From assembly GCF_900700375.1 (NCBI RefSeq), contig NC_041712.1, positions 19,675,280 to 19,739,279 on the forward strand: a stretch of DNA of 64,000 bases, read 5' to 3'. This DNA is from Denticeps clupeoides (Eukaryota; Chordata; Actinopteri; Clupeiformes; Denticipitidae). This document shows, piece by piece, positions 53,685-64,000 of this stretch (the stretch's first letter is position 1; each line of letters starts with the position of its first letter). Position numbers and translations under genes: made by a program. Under the pieces are notes generated by a model. That model was not told the origin of the DNA. It searched no databases and saw only the letters and a program-made list of their open reading frames with translations.

Positions 53685-54667
53685 TGTTTTTATGTTTACT
53701 TCAAAGTTTCATTCATGTCTGCTCAGTCTGTTTAATGCATCTACAAAAAGCATGTTAAACATTTCTTGTCATCACTACTTACCGCAATTCGTTGGAAACT
53801 CTCCATTTAATATCCAACTAATATAATGCTCAACATTTTACAACCACCCATACGTCACTTCACATTTGAAATAATTTAAAATTTTGTATTTGCCTTTTTG
53901 GATCTAAAAGACATTCAAGTTTGTGTCCAGATTAATGTAGTTGACTGAAAAAGGGATCTCTCGCAATAAAATGATTGAACCCTGGAAATGTTTAATGTGC
54001 TGTATTTGGCACAATATATTATCATACATCTGTTGTTTATGAAATATGTATTAGTATAGTTGTATATTTTGTTTCTTTGTTTAGTCTACACAGATGATCT
54101 GTAATATGTGATTTGAAAAAAGCGTAATTGAAAGAACTGTTTTCTTCGTGTATTGTGGAAAGTGTTTTCGTTTTGTTTTTGATAAACAGGAATGACGAAA
54201 GAAGGCTGCTAATGAGTGGCAGAATTCTCTCAGGCATGTCTACCCTATCAGCCAAACCAAAGCCACTATCATTAGAGGGGTAATTACACTGGCTATGTTC
54301 ATCCGGAGGGCAATTTGTTGACTGTTGTTTCTACTTCTGCAGCTCCCCAAATGAAGACACATGATGCAACAGTTAGTAAAACTTTATGCCGTGGGGAACG
54401 AACTGTAAAAATGTTTCATGTGCAAGATGGTGATGAAAAAGAAACAGAAGAAAATATCGTTCAAATACATGTCAGATGGCTGTGAGGTTTCAAAATTAAC
54501 ATTTATTCACATTCTTTAGCTCATTTTGCTGCTACCTCAACTTTGAGGATAAGACTCTACAGCCGAACATGCTGATGCCACTGTTATTAAAATGGGGAAA
54601 TTAGGGGAATGGAGGCCTACCACTGACTTACAATGTATATTTAATGTTTTTTTTACAGTATTGGGTG
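53685..54667. other. Unassigned intergenic DNA
   Basis: AT-rich; no gene or clear repeat is seen. Confidence 0.4.
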
Positions 54668-54835
54668 GTCTACAGGGGGGACTGTCCCTGTAACTATTGA
54701 TTGTATGTCACTCTGTATAAGGGTGACAGCTGTATTTACAGGGCAGTGTGTGGCCTAGCGGGTGAGGAAGCAGCCCTGTAGTCAGAAGGTTGCTGGTTCA
54801 AATCCTGAACCGGCAAGGTCCCACTGAGCAAATTT
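54668..54835 (+). repeat. Two SINE fragments side by side
   Basis: Bases 54668-54740 are a reversed piece of the short repeat at 4886 (ggggggactgtccctgtaac). Bases 54740-54835 are a plus-strand type S SINE with A box (tggcctagcgggtgagga) and B box (ggttgctggttcaaatcc), cut off after gccccactgagca-like body sequence. Confidence 0.7.
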
Positions 54836-55130
54836 TTCATGCATCCCATATTTATCTAGCTGTGATGGAGGGAAGTTTAGAGATCAGTTACTGTTTTCAT
54901 CAGTGGGGTAAATTTTTAATATATTGTAATATACGTATATATTAATATAAGTAATAAATCACTGCTTTTCCCTTTAACAAACTGTCTTCAGTTTGTCTAC
55001 AAAATCGATAGAGCTTACAGCTAGTTAAGTATTTTTATGACTGCCTTTATTGATATAGAGGGTGTTATTATATATCAATTATAATATTAGATAACACAGT
55101 AAACATTTCATATTCGTCACTCAAAAGGGA
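54836..55130. other. Flank of the first tRNA gene
   Basis: AT-rich; nothing is recognised apart from what would be the 3' flank of the tRNA. Confidence 0.4.
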
Positions 55131-55202
55131 GGGCTCGTCCGGGATTTGAACCCGGGACCTCTCGCACCCTAAGCGAGAATCATACCCCTAGACCAACGAG
55201 CC
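55131..55202 (-). tRNA. tRNA-Pro (AGG)
   Basis: The reverse strand is a 72-nt cloverleaf starting GGCTCGTTGGTCTAGGGG (A box) with anticodon stem CTCGC/GCGAG around the loop TTAGGGT (anticodon AGG), a T arm with GGTTCAAATCC (B box) and acceptor end ACGAGCC plus discriminator C. It has no intron, and it matches the vertebrate nuclear tRNA-Pro as I know it. The pol III terminator T run is not sharp on the 3' side (ttttga-like sequence before 55131). Confidence 0.95.
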
Positions 55203-55638
55203 CTTGGCCACGACGGGTTCGGGGAAGTACTCCTCCGCTGCCACGTTGCGGCCCAGCTGATGTGCGGGTTCGTTCCTCCAGTCGCGGCCTGTTTCGTTGG
55301 CGCCGCCTACCGGTGGAAGCGCGCAGTGCACCGGAGAGTCGACGTGTACTAAACGAAATATTTCCTCTTACTACTGATTATACATTTTTTTCATTCTAAT
55401 GGCATATTATTGGTCAGTCTGAATTTAAGTACCACTGACATTCCTTTAAATAAATTCAATTTAGTGTTTAATATTAATTACTATAAAGGTGTCGGTTTTA
55501 AGTACAAGATTCCCTTTATCGTTATTATCTAAATATACAAATTCTGGCAGTCTTCCACTGGTTTTTCTGAAATAACAGAACACACTTTCGCCACTGAGAT
55601 CTAACATTGTTTTAGGATAGCAAAAGGCTTAAAAGAAA
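55203..55638. other. Spacer between the two tRNA genes
   Basis: GC-rich for the first 140 bases (about 55205-55345), then AT-rich. No gene is seen. Confidence 0.4.
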
Positions 55639-55710
55639 GGGCTCGTCCGGGATTTGAACCCGGGACCTCTCGCACCCTAAGCGAGAATCATACCCCTAGA
55701 CCAACGAGCC
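55639..55710 (-). tRNA. tRNA-Pro (AGG), second copy
   Basis: The 72-nt gene is identical to the one at 55131-55202 and on the same strand, 436 bp away. Downstream on the reverse strand, the cctttcttttaagcc region supplies a T4 run as terminator. The flanks outside the gene are not alike, so the pair is either old or kept uniform by conversion. Confidence 0.95.
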
Positions 55711-56048
55711 CGGGACAAGAGGCATTCGAGGAAAAAAACGATAAAAAGAGAAACTCGCTTCAATCTGCCACGTTGAATGAGGTGATTTGGAAAATGTCTC
55801 CTTGGCGCCCCCATGCGGCCAAAGGACGCACTGCAGATTACATGAGGGCAACTAAACTCATCACTTTTTAAACTAACTGACTAGTCCAGGTTCTGGAGAA
55901 CACTCATCCCAGCAAGATCAGCAATAAAATAGTTCTTAAAAAATATGCACTTCATGCTCAGGGTTTGCAGTGTTGCGCAGGATATTGTCTTTTAATCTGT
56001 AGACATTCACAGAATTCAAGGATTGAGACATGATCACAGAGATTTAAT
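55711..56048. other. 3' untranslated and downstream region of coa4
   Basis: This is probably the coa4 3' untranslated region near 56000-56048 followed by intergenic DNA. No other gene is seen. Confidence 0.4.
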
Positions 56049-56291
56049 CTATGCAGACGGTGCTTGCTGCTTCAGCAGCTGCTCTTTCCGCTTGTTCTGG
56101 AAGGAGAGCATGCACTCCTTAAAGTTCTGTACTTGTGGCTGGCATTTGCGCCAGTCCTGATGCTCCGCCATGCACTCCTGTACAGCGAAATGCAAGTGGG
56201 CGCAGCCTGTTCTAGAAATCATCTGGTCCACTGGATCATCGTCGTCTCTGCTCAAACTGCGGTCATGTGGAGAGGTGGGTGATGCCATCAT
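56049..56291 (-). CDS. coa4: COA4 (CHCHD8), cytochrome c oxidase assembly factor 4
   Basis: The protein has 80 residues (79 if the second of two adjacent ATGs is used), close to the mammalian COA4 length. It has the twin CX9C motif that defines mitochondrial intermembrane-space proteins imported by MIA40: C30/C40 in GCAHLHFAVQEC and C50/C60 in CQPQVQNFKEC. ISRTGC, FAVQECMAEHQDWR and CQPQVQ are COA4 signatures. An acidic DDDDPVDQ precedes them. It aids assembly of respiratory complex IV. An acceptor (gttgcag) ends at 56302, ten bases before the ATG, so there is an upstream non-coding exon. The reading frame is complete. Confidence 0.95.
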   Translation of the reverse strand: MMASPTSPHDRSLSRDDDDPVDQMISRTGCAHLHFAVQECMAEHQDWRKCQPQVQNFKECMLSFQNKRKEQLLKQQAPSA

Positions 56292-56402
56292 GCTCTTCCA
56301 ACTGCAACGGTAATTTACAACAATTCAGTAACCTACATGTTACATTGTTTAAACGTGGCTGATGCAGAAATTTGAATAATTTGGTATGTCAATGAAATGC
56401 AG

Positions 56403-56440
56403 GGCTCATCCAGGACTTGAACCCGGGACCTCTCGCATTG
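56403..56440 (-). pseudogene. tRNA-Pro fragment
   Basis: The reverse strand resembles the last about 37 nt of the neighbouring tRNA-Pro genes (gcgagaggtcccgggttcaa) with two changes toward the 3' end. The anticodon arm and 5' half are missing, so it is not a gene. Confidence 0.7.
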
Positions 56441-56709
56441 AGTACACCACCAATTAGAATTTCACACAGCGGCCTTTCTCATGTCTGTTACGGCATTTGT
56501 AGATTGTGTACATATCAACAACATACCGAACAACGGTAGCTGTAGAAGAGCCACCAGTCTGAACTGAAGACTATCTGGAAGTATAATAGTTTCACACTCA
56601 CCGCTGGCTACAAAGGGAAGATAGGTTCAGTTCAACCCTACAGAATTTAGAGCACACTTCCACATCACATACTGCAGGGATACAATAAGATCCACAGGGC
56701 ATCAATCAA

Positions 56710-56740
<31 letters not shown>

Positions 56741-56752
56741 AAAAAAAAAAAA
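56710..56752 (+). repeat. (CA)n followed by an A run
   Basis: About 13 CA units are followed by about 18 A, in the inferred coa4 intron. Confidence 0.85.
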
Positions 56753-57025
56753 GAGGTGTCGAACTGGCAAAATCCTGTTAAGAATCTGATAATAGACAGA
56801 AATTGACAGCGAGTAAGAATATGCGTGTGTGTCTGTGTGTGTGTATATAGACTACAAAAATTCTGGCTCCCCTCTGTGTGGCATTATTTTCCTCCTTTTA
56901 TTCTTGCAACTTTTTTAACTAAAGTTTTAGTAATTTAATTAACACCAGTTGTGGGAATAATAAAATATCATCTTATATATGTGTGTGTATAAATGTGTGC
57001 GTGTGTATCCAGTGGGTATGAAAAG

Positions 57026-57238
57026 GGGGCAGTGGCAGTTAAGGAAGCGGCCCGGTAATCAGAAGGTTGCCGGTTCAAATCCCAATCCACCAAGTTGCCA
57101 CTGAGCAAAGTACCGTCCCCACACACTGCTCCCCGGGCGCCTGTCATGGCTGCCCACTGCTCACCGAGGGTGATGGTTAAATACAGGGGACACATTTCGT
57201 TGTGCTGCAGTGTTTCACAATGACAATCACTTGGCTTT
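57026..57238 (+). repeat. tRNA-derived SINE (type S), nearly full length
   Basis: The A box region is damaged (gcagtggcagttaaggaagc), but the B box (ggttgccggttcaaatccc), the body (caaagtaccgtccccacac) and the tail (ttcacaatgacaatcactt) are present. It abuts the Tc1 element at 57243. Confidence 0.85.
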
Positions 57239-57242
57239 TACT

Positions 57243-58219
<977 letters not shown>

Positions 58220-58421
58220 CCATTTACGTATAGAACAAACACCATCGTTAAGTCATCAATAAACTCGTTTCTTCCGATGCACCTTGATCGCAACGCGAGG
58301 GGAACATCAGCACACCGGGTGTGATGAAGTCATAATGCGACCATTTTAAAAGCATTTAAACATCACAATGTCGACAGTGCGTTAATTTAAACGCCGCAGC
58401 ATTCATAATCGTCCTACTCAC

Positions 58422-58495
58422 ACAAGGTCCCTGCCATCGACGGCGCCTTCAAAGCGTCACCATTTCGCTGACGGACCGAAAATGTGCAGCACTCA
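58422..58495 (-). other. coa4: Possible 5' non-coding exon of coa4
   Basis: The reverse strand has a good splice donor (ccttgt followed by gtgagtagg, junction at 58421/58422) at the edge of a small CpG-rich patch (58265-58560). It would pair with the acceptor at 56302. This is inference only; no other promoter candidate is seen between coa4 and kctd7. Confidence 0.35.
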
Positions 58496-58499
58496 AACA

Positions 58500-59858
58500 C
58501 GTCCGTCTAGAAACTTCAACCCTCACGGAAACGTCCGCATTTTAATTTTGACGTTTTTAAGTTTATGTAGTCATTCTATAGCGTGTGTGTGTGTGTATGA
58601 GAGAGAAAGAGAGAATGTAATAAATAAGACAGACCACATGCAGACAAAAATATTTTCAATAATTTTGTTAAAAAATATACATGTTATTGTCAGCACAATA
58701 CAGAACAGCATTACCACAAATAATGCACTGTACATTTTTGAGCGATATATTATTTCTAGAACACTGGTGAGGCCCCGGCTGTGTTTCCGTCACTAACTTT
58801 GGGATCGCTGACATCCTCCGCGGAATATCTTCAGAAGTGTGCAAAGATCAGGAAAGCAGTGACAATCTCTCAACGTGAAGTTGCTATAGTCTCTATAAGG
58901 CTTCAACTACAACCACCAAAAAGGGAAAGCAACTTGCCAACAAATAAAAAAATTATAATCAATAAAAAATACAACTTGCGTAGAAACTGAAAGCAGATTT
59001 AAAGGAAAATGAAACATTTTTACAATCTTTATCATACACGCAAAACACTGATTATTTCAGCTGATCTAGTAAATAAAATTTTATTAACTGTAAGTTATCA
59101 TTAAGTAACAGTCTAAAGAGGGCTTCACTCTAGCACTTTTGTTTCTGAATATCCAGTCTTTGTGTTACCAGAGTACGAGCTACATGGCATCAAATGTGAC
59201 ACAATTGTTCTTCAGATCACATGCAAACAAGAAAGTAAACTGCATTTTTTATTTAAATAAATAAATTACCCTACCTTTGTGGTTTTTTCTTAATACTTCA
59301 TTTAGTTTCATATTCAGAACGTCCCTGGTCTACCTTTAGGCTAAATTTACATTCATATGTGTCAACAATGAAACAAATTTGTGCTGAAAACACTTTTACT
59401 TTTGGGGCCAAAAAATTAAATCATCTTGTGGTGTATTCAGATTGTGTCATATTTTTTTGGCCTCTAAAATGCACAATAGACACTGTGCTGTATTGAACAC
59501 AAATATGAATAAAATTCTCTCTCTGGAGGCTATTTTTGCTTTTACCATTTACCATTGAACAATGATGGTTGTAAAAAATAAAAACATTAAAAAATAAACA
59601 AAAAAATCACCACTTTTCCTGACAACATAGACACAATGCATCAATTTCAGAACATCAGGTGCAAAGAGGACAACCACTGCTTCAAAGATGTGGGATTTCA
59701 GAAAAAAAAAACTGGAGAAAACAGCAATGGAATAAAGCAAAGAGAAAATACATTATTATTTGATATAAGAGGGAAAAAAAGCTAGAGGAGGCAAAACAGC
59801 TCTGGCCCAAAACTACTAGGAGTGCCCTCAGAGTCACAGCATCCACAACCTGAACATT
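58500..59858. other. Intergenic DNA and kctd7 3' untranslated region
   Basis: The part next to 59859 should be the kctd7 3' untranslated region. A minus-strand aataaa near 59248 is a candidate end. No other gene is seen. Confidence 0.4.
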
Positions 59859-61674
59859 TCACCACCACGTGATCTTGAACTCGTAGATGGGCCTTTTGCA
59901 GTAGTAGTGGTTGATGAGGTGCTTGTCGCAGACCCCGATGCACTGCTGGTCCGCGGTGATGCCCCGCTCGGCCAGGTCACTAACGATGCAGTGGAGCAGG
60001 TCATAAACGTCGGCCACGGCCTCCCACGGCCCGAACGACACGTCCACCTCACAGTGGTGCTCGAACAACTTGGCCTCGCTCTCCGAGCGCTCGAAGCGCA
60101 ACGAGTTGAAGAGCGGCCGCTCGTACGGAGTGATGGGCATCTCCTCCTTGTACACGCAGACCTTCAGTTTGGCGAAGCGAGCCTTCCTCTGCATAGCACG
60201 CAGCTTTGCAATCTCCACGATACGCTCTAGATTCTCTGCAAGAAGAATATATCATTTAATATATAATGGAATATTAAATATGTAAAATTAAACTCTCGTC
60301 ATTCCTAATCGACATGGCTATTAATGTTTGTATTTTATGAATTATTTATTGTTTACATATAGTATTCGAATATAATGTCAAAATGTGAACAAACAAACAA
60401 AAATACAATTTTGATCACATTATTATCATCCCAGAATTTCAGAATCGGTGCATGCTTATTTTTTTCTAAGACAAAGCGGTTTGAAATCCACATATACGAC
60501 ATCTCTCACCTTTGTAGTTAGGCAGGAGGTCAAGGAAAGCCTGGCGCACCTTCTCCCCAGTCAGCGGCTGAGTGTCCTCCAGGCTGTCCAAAAGGGGGCC
60601 GATAGCATAGTACTGCGCCTCTCTGTGCACCGCCCGAACTCGGTCCCTGTGGGGCAACTCGCCCTCTCTGAGAAAGTTCAGGATGTCCCTGCAATGGATC
60701 AGTGAGCGTCAGATGAAAAGGTGGCCTGTTATACATTGACATTCGATGTTTTGCGTTCATAACAACTGGCTAATATTTTATAGATCCCCAACTACTGATC
60801 GTGAGCTTTCAGCATTTCGTGCTCTGGCAGCTCTTTTGTGGGTCCAGAGAAACTCCGCACACATCACTGAGCCTCTGCATCGCTGACCCTGTTGCCAGAT
60901 CACTGGATGCCCTCATGTTACCCCTTTTTTCCTGCAGCCAGAGCATGCCACCTTATATACCCCACCCATTAACAGGTTACATGGTAAAAGCATTGTTTAT
61001 AATATTCAAGTCCATATGACATGTGTTTTCTGTGACGTCTCACCCAAAATACGCTCCATCTCGGTCGATGAAAAAGCGCCCCTCTGCGTCTCGGGGGATG
61101 TAATGTCGCCCGCTGAACATGGCGGCCAGCATGGTGTCCTCATACCGCCTCAGGGTGGACAGGCGTGTGGTGAAGTGTGCGCCTCCCACGTTGAGGGGAA
61201 TGACCTCGGGAAACTGGAAGTGAAAGTCCACGCGTTACTTAGGTGAGTTGCACCGCCTCAATGCACCAAATAAAGTTGACAACGTGCTACTTAGCAACAA
61301 AGGTGATTAAACTAATGAGGCTGGTGTTACTCATAAACCAGATCTTGGATGGTACCACTGATTGGACACTGAGAACAGGCCTTCCTGCATTTGCACGATT
61401 GAAAGCAGGTTAATCCCTCCGAGGCAGCCTGGTGTGACTGCCATGTGGCGTGAGCCAATCAGAACGCGAGGTCACCGGGCCCTGTGGGGTCGTAAGCCAA
61501 TCAGACCAAAGGAGACGGGACGCGGCGAAACGCGACGCCGCCCCGCGGGCTGCTCACCTCCTGCGCGGCGCTCAGCGGGCGCAGCGACTTGGCCAGGTGC
61601 AGGCCGGGGGCGGGGACCGCCGCGGCGCCCTCGCCCTCCTTCTCGGCGTCGCCGGCGGCGGAGAAGACCACCAT
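59859..61674 (-). CDS. kctd7: KCTD7, BTB/T1-domain protein, four coding exons
   Basis: Coding exons on the minus strand are 61558-61674, 61044-61213, 60510-60688 and 59859-60235. All junctions have gt...ag, and phases join in frame (0, 2, 1) to give 280 residues against 289 in human. The start MVVFSAAGDA (ATG at 61674) resembles the human start MVVV. The BTB/T1 domain begins FPEVIPLNVGGAHFTTRL at about residue 40 and includes MFSGRHYIP and FIDRDGAYFGD. The conserved tail ends IYEFKITWW. KCTD7 binds Cullin-3, and its human loss causes progressive myoclonic epilepsy (EPM3). An in-frame ATG further upstream (61869) is less likely because that extension does not resemble known KCTD7. Confidence 0.95.
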
Positions 61675-62280
61675 GACGCGCGGCTGCGGGACGGCGCGGC
61701 CCTCCTGCGCGAACCTCCTCAGCCGGGCCGGGGCGCTGGGCAGCGGGCTCGGCGCCCTGAAGGAGAGCGCTGGTGCTTCTCCGTTCGGTGTCTCGCCGGC
61801 CCCATTCTGCTGCATGCACGCCTCCCGCCCCCCGAAAAACACGACGCGTCCGCCTGGGTATCCGTGCAAAGGGTGTCGCGGTGTCGCGGCCGCTTGTGGC
61901 GGTCCGAGCGGGAGGCTTCGACCGCTGGTCCGACGCTGGTCCGGTCCCTGTGCCGCTGACGCCCTCCTTTCTCCTCACATGTTGCAATACAAACAGCCCG
62001 AGCGGATCTATTTACGCCCAGTCCGCCGGAGCAGCGCAGCAACGTGGCGTAGCTTACGCAAATTGCGCTATTCCCGACGCCGTTTTCCCGCACTCTGCGT
62101 TGGGCGTTTCGATTTCGTTTATTCACCATTCGGCGAGGTGCAGGACGCTGATAACCCGGCGCCCGTGGGCGGACGAGCGCGTAACATCATCACAAAGATT
62201 TACTATATCGCCTGTCGGCGCTGGATGTATTATTTAAGGGATCTCATTATCCAGGATGACCTACATGAACAGTTTTAGAC
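61400..62280. promoter_or_regulatory. CpG island covering exon 1 and the promoter of kctd7
   Basis: Dense CG dinucleotides and high GC from about 61460 to 62240 surround the kctd7 first exon. Long frames on both strands here are a product of base composition. The transcription start is not resolved. Confidence 0.7.
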
Positions 62281-63039
62281 CGCCCTCCCCCCGGGACAAC
62301 ATGGTGCTCAGCATACGTTACACATATGGTCGTCCAACCGTGAGATATTACCTGGGAGAGAAAACAACCATTTCTACATTTCATTCACACTTATTTCCCC
62401 CACAATAATTAGTCATTATGGTCTGTGTCTTGCAATTAAATACAATATGCATCAAAATGCATTTTCATATTTTTTGTGCATTTTTCTTTAAAACAACTCC
62501 TGTCCCGTGGGTTAACATTAATTTCTCTGAGATCAATGTTTTGGGCTTCGTAAGTTATGACGCTAGTATAACAATAGCAAATATAACATGTATATAGGTT
62601 TAATAATTATGTATGCGTTTATTGGGTGTAAACAGCTCATATTTCATATTCCATAATAATATATTAAAGTAATATTAATAATATTCCATAAATTCCCAAC
62701 TGGTCTGATCAATTAAATGTAAAATTAATAACAATTATCACGTCTATACATTTAAATCATAGTGTTTCTATATGTTATTGAGACATCATATCGATCACTT
62801 GTTTTATTTTATGTTAGATTTCATAAAAAATATTCCACACCAAAAACGTAACCTTCAAGACTATAGAACTGTTTATTTATAAAGGAGTTTTAGGAATATT
62901 GCCTTGTTGTATACACGGGGGATTTTCCTGCCCCCTGATTGGCTGTCTAGCGGAAGACGCCCGTGTAAACGCGGTTCCCATTGGCTCTCCGCGGAAATAC
63001 CGGAAGTGGCGCTGTCACGACGCCTTCGGCCGCCGTACG
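62281..63039. other. Intergenic region between kctd7 and dnajc30
   Basis: It is AT-rich to about 62880 and then GC-rich. Two nearly repeated boxes, cctgattggctgtc (62934) and cccattggctctc (62978), contain CCAAT-type (gattgg/cattgg) elements of a probable dnajc30 promoter. Confidence 0.5.
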
Positions 63040-63828
63040 ATGGCGGAGGTCATACTGCGCCTCGACCGGAAAGCCCTGGAAGTTGTGCGAGCGGGCCTTT
63101 TTCGGGAGCTCCTGCCTACCGTGTCCGCTGTCTTGACGGACGCCGGAAAGAAGCGGTTCTCCGCTCTCCGAGCACCACCGGCGGGGACGGCGAGACACGG
63201 GGCCTGCGTCGGTACCGGCGCCCTGCGCGGTCCGCCCCCCGCGGCGACATCAGTTCGCGGGGTGAGACTCTACAGCGGGAGCCCCGGAGGTGGCAATGAG
63301 GCCGAATATTACGACATCCTGCAGGTGTCCCCCGCCGCCAGCCAGGCCCAGATCAAGACGGCTTATTACAAACAGTCCTTCATCTACCATCCGGACAAGA
63401 ACGCCGGGCGGGAGGACGCGGCGCGGCGCTTCTCGCAGATCAGCGAGGCCTACCGCGTCCTGGGCAACCGAGCGCTGCGCCGGAAGTACGACCGGGGCCT
63501 TTTAACCCAGACGGACCTCCAGTCGGCCGGCAGGCCGTCCGCGAAGGATCCGCCCGGCGCCACCTCGGGCCCGGGCACCCGACCCGGCCCCGCCCGCCCC
63601 CCCGGCGCGCCGAACCGCGACGGCTTCGACTACGACGCGTACATACGGGCGCACTACGGCGAGCAGCTGCAGAGGGAGCAGCAGATCCGCTCGCGGAGGG
63701 AGGCGCTGGGGCGGCAGCAGAAGGCCGCCTTCCGGACGTGGAAGCTGGACAAGATGACCGAGGCGGCCGCGGGGCTGCTGGTCGCCTTGGCGGCGCTGGT
63801 CCTCTTCAGCCTGCACGCCAGTAAATAA
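63040..63828 (+). CDS. dnajc30: DNAJC30, mitochondrial J-domain protein
   Basis: The single-exon frame has 262 residues from the ATG at 63040 (MAEVILRLDRK). The frame is open 47 codons further upstream, but that part lies in the promoter-like CCAAT region and I do not use it. A basic, acid-poor N-terminus fits a mitochondrial presequence. The J domain is at about residues 88-155 (EYYDILQVSP to RRKYDRGLL), with the catalytic HPD at 117-119. The DNAJC30-specific AHYGEQLQREQQ...RREAL box follows a proline-rich linker, and a C-terminal membrane helix (about 241-259) ends the protein. In mammals DNAJC30 helps exchange damaged complex I subunits and binds ATP synthase; loss gives Leber-type optic neuropathy. 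Human DNAJC30 (226 residues) is also single-exon. Confidence 0.95.
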   Translation: MAEVILRLDRKALEVVRAGLFRELLPTVSAVLTDAGKKRFSALRAPPAGTARHGACVGTGALRGPPPAATSVRGVRLYSGSPGGGNEAEYYDILQVSPAASQAQIKTAYYKQSFIYHPDKNAGREDAARRFSQISEAYRVLGNRALRRKYDRGLLTQTDLQSAGRPSAKDPPGATSGPGTRPGPARPPGAPNRDGFDYDAYIRAHYGEQLQREQQIRSRREALGRQQKAAFRTWKLDKMTEAAAGLLVALAALVLFSLHASK

Positions 63829-63829
63829 A
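63824..63829 (+). promoter_or_regulatory. Polyadenylation signal overlapping the dnajc30 stop codon
   Basis: AATAAA (63824-63829) contains the stop codon TAA at 63826-63828. No other AATAAA or ATTAAA occurs in the remaining 170 bases of the window. Confidence 0.55.
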
Positions 63830-64000
63830 AAGACCGAACCGGCCCGGAGCAGAGCGCACTTTACCGTACAGTTCTGTGCCAAAAAAAAAAGAAGCTGCTT
63901 TTGTCCTTCAATACCTCAAGGGGACGCTGTCCGACATTGACAGAATATGAGCGAATGTGCAAATATGAGCGTTGCACATTTTAAACGAAAGATCACACCA

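Noticed and set aside
57026-57110. Functional tRNA genes at the SINE heads (5601, 15070, 47684, 54740, 57026)
   Set aside because: They share A and B boxes but lack a foldable anticodon arm and continue into a common SINE body.
61472-62278. Several overlapping frames of 120-230 codons on both strands before kctd7
   Set aside because: They lie in a CpG island and reflect base composition; only 61558-61674 is supported as kctd7 exon 1.
62899-63039. N-terminal extension of dnajc30 by 47 residues
   Set aside because: The extra part lies over CCAAT-type promoter boxes, has no presequence character and is absent from known DNAJC30 proteins.

Overview
The window is nuclear DNA of a ray-finned (teleost) fish. 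The evidence is a one-strand array of intron-poor fish-type olfactory receptor (OR) genes, tRNA-derived SINEs and Tc1-like transposons of kinds common in teleosts, and three ordinary vertebrate genes (coa4, kctd7, dnajc30) at the right end. I cannot name the species from the sequence; an early-branching otomorph or clupeiform-like fish is only a guess.

Bases 1-50,000 are an OR cluster with ten full-length receptor reading frames and one shredded receptor, all on the minus strand. It has two subfamilies. Subfamily 1 (175-17,117; starts MLQENW-like, mostly a normal DRY motif) has five full-length genes and one pseudogene. Subfamily 2 (21,226-49,899; starts MN..N.T, all with DRM in place of DRY) has five genes. 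Both grew by local tandem duplication: the spacer plus receptor blocks at about 1-3,905 and 5,850-8,930, at 17,960-22,480 and 22,640-27,880, and at 31,480-33,600 and 42,530-44,800 are recognisable copies. The gene at 48,949 reads as a mosaic of the two halves of subfamily 2, which suggests gene conversion.

The spacers are filled with mobile-element fossils. One LTR element (11,554-14,960) has two LTRs that look identical and a perfect 5-bp target duplication, so it is young. It holds one long Gag-like frame with a 45-bp tandem repeat and no visible pol, so it looks non-autonomous. Older relatives lie at 17,965, 22,644, 30,500 and 52,306. Other fossils are Ty3/Gypsy pol and LTR remnants, two solo LTRs with 4-bp target duplications in opposite orientation, a 993-bp non-autonomous hAT element with an 8-bp target duplication, a palindromic MITE, three degraded Tc1/mariner elements, two THAP-exon repeats, and several SINE and LINE tails.

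From 50,000 to 55,100 the DNA is gene-poor (tetranucleotide repeats, a solo LTR, a dead mariner). The right end is conventional: two tRNA-Pro(AGG) genes, coa4 (mitochondrial twin-CX9C protein), kctd7 (four coding exons resolved here, BTB/Cullin-3 adaptor family) and dnajc30 (mitochondrial J-domain protein), with a CpG island before kctd7. The receptors act in olfactory neurons. The right-hand genes are housekeeping or neuronal-mitochondrial and have no evident functional link to the OR array; the boundary looks like the edge of an OR cluster next to a conserved gene block.
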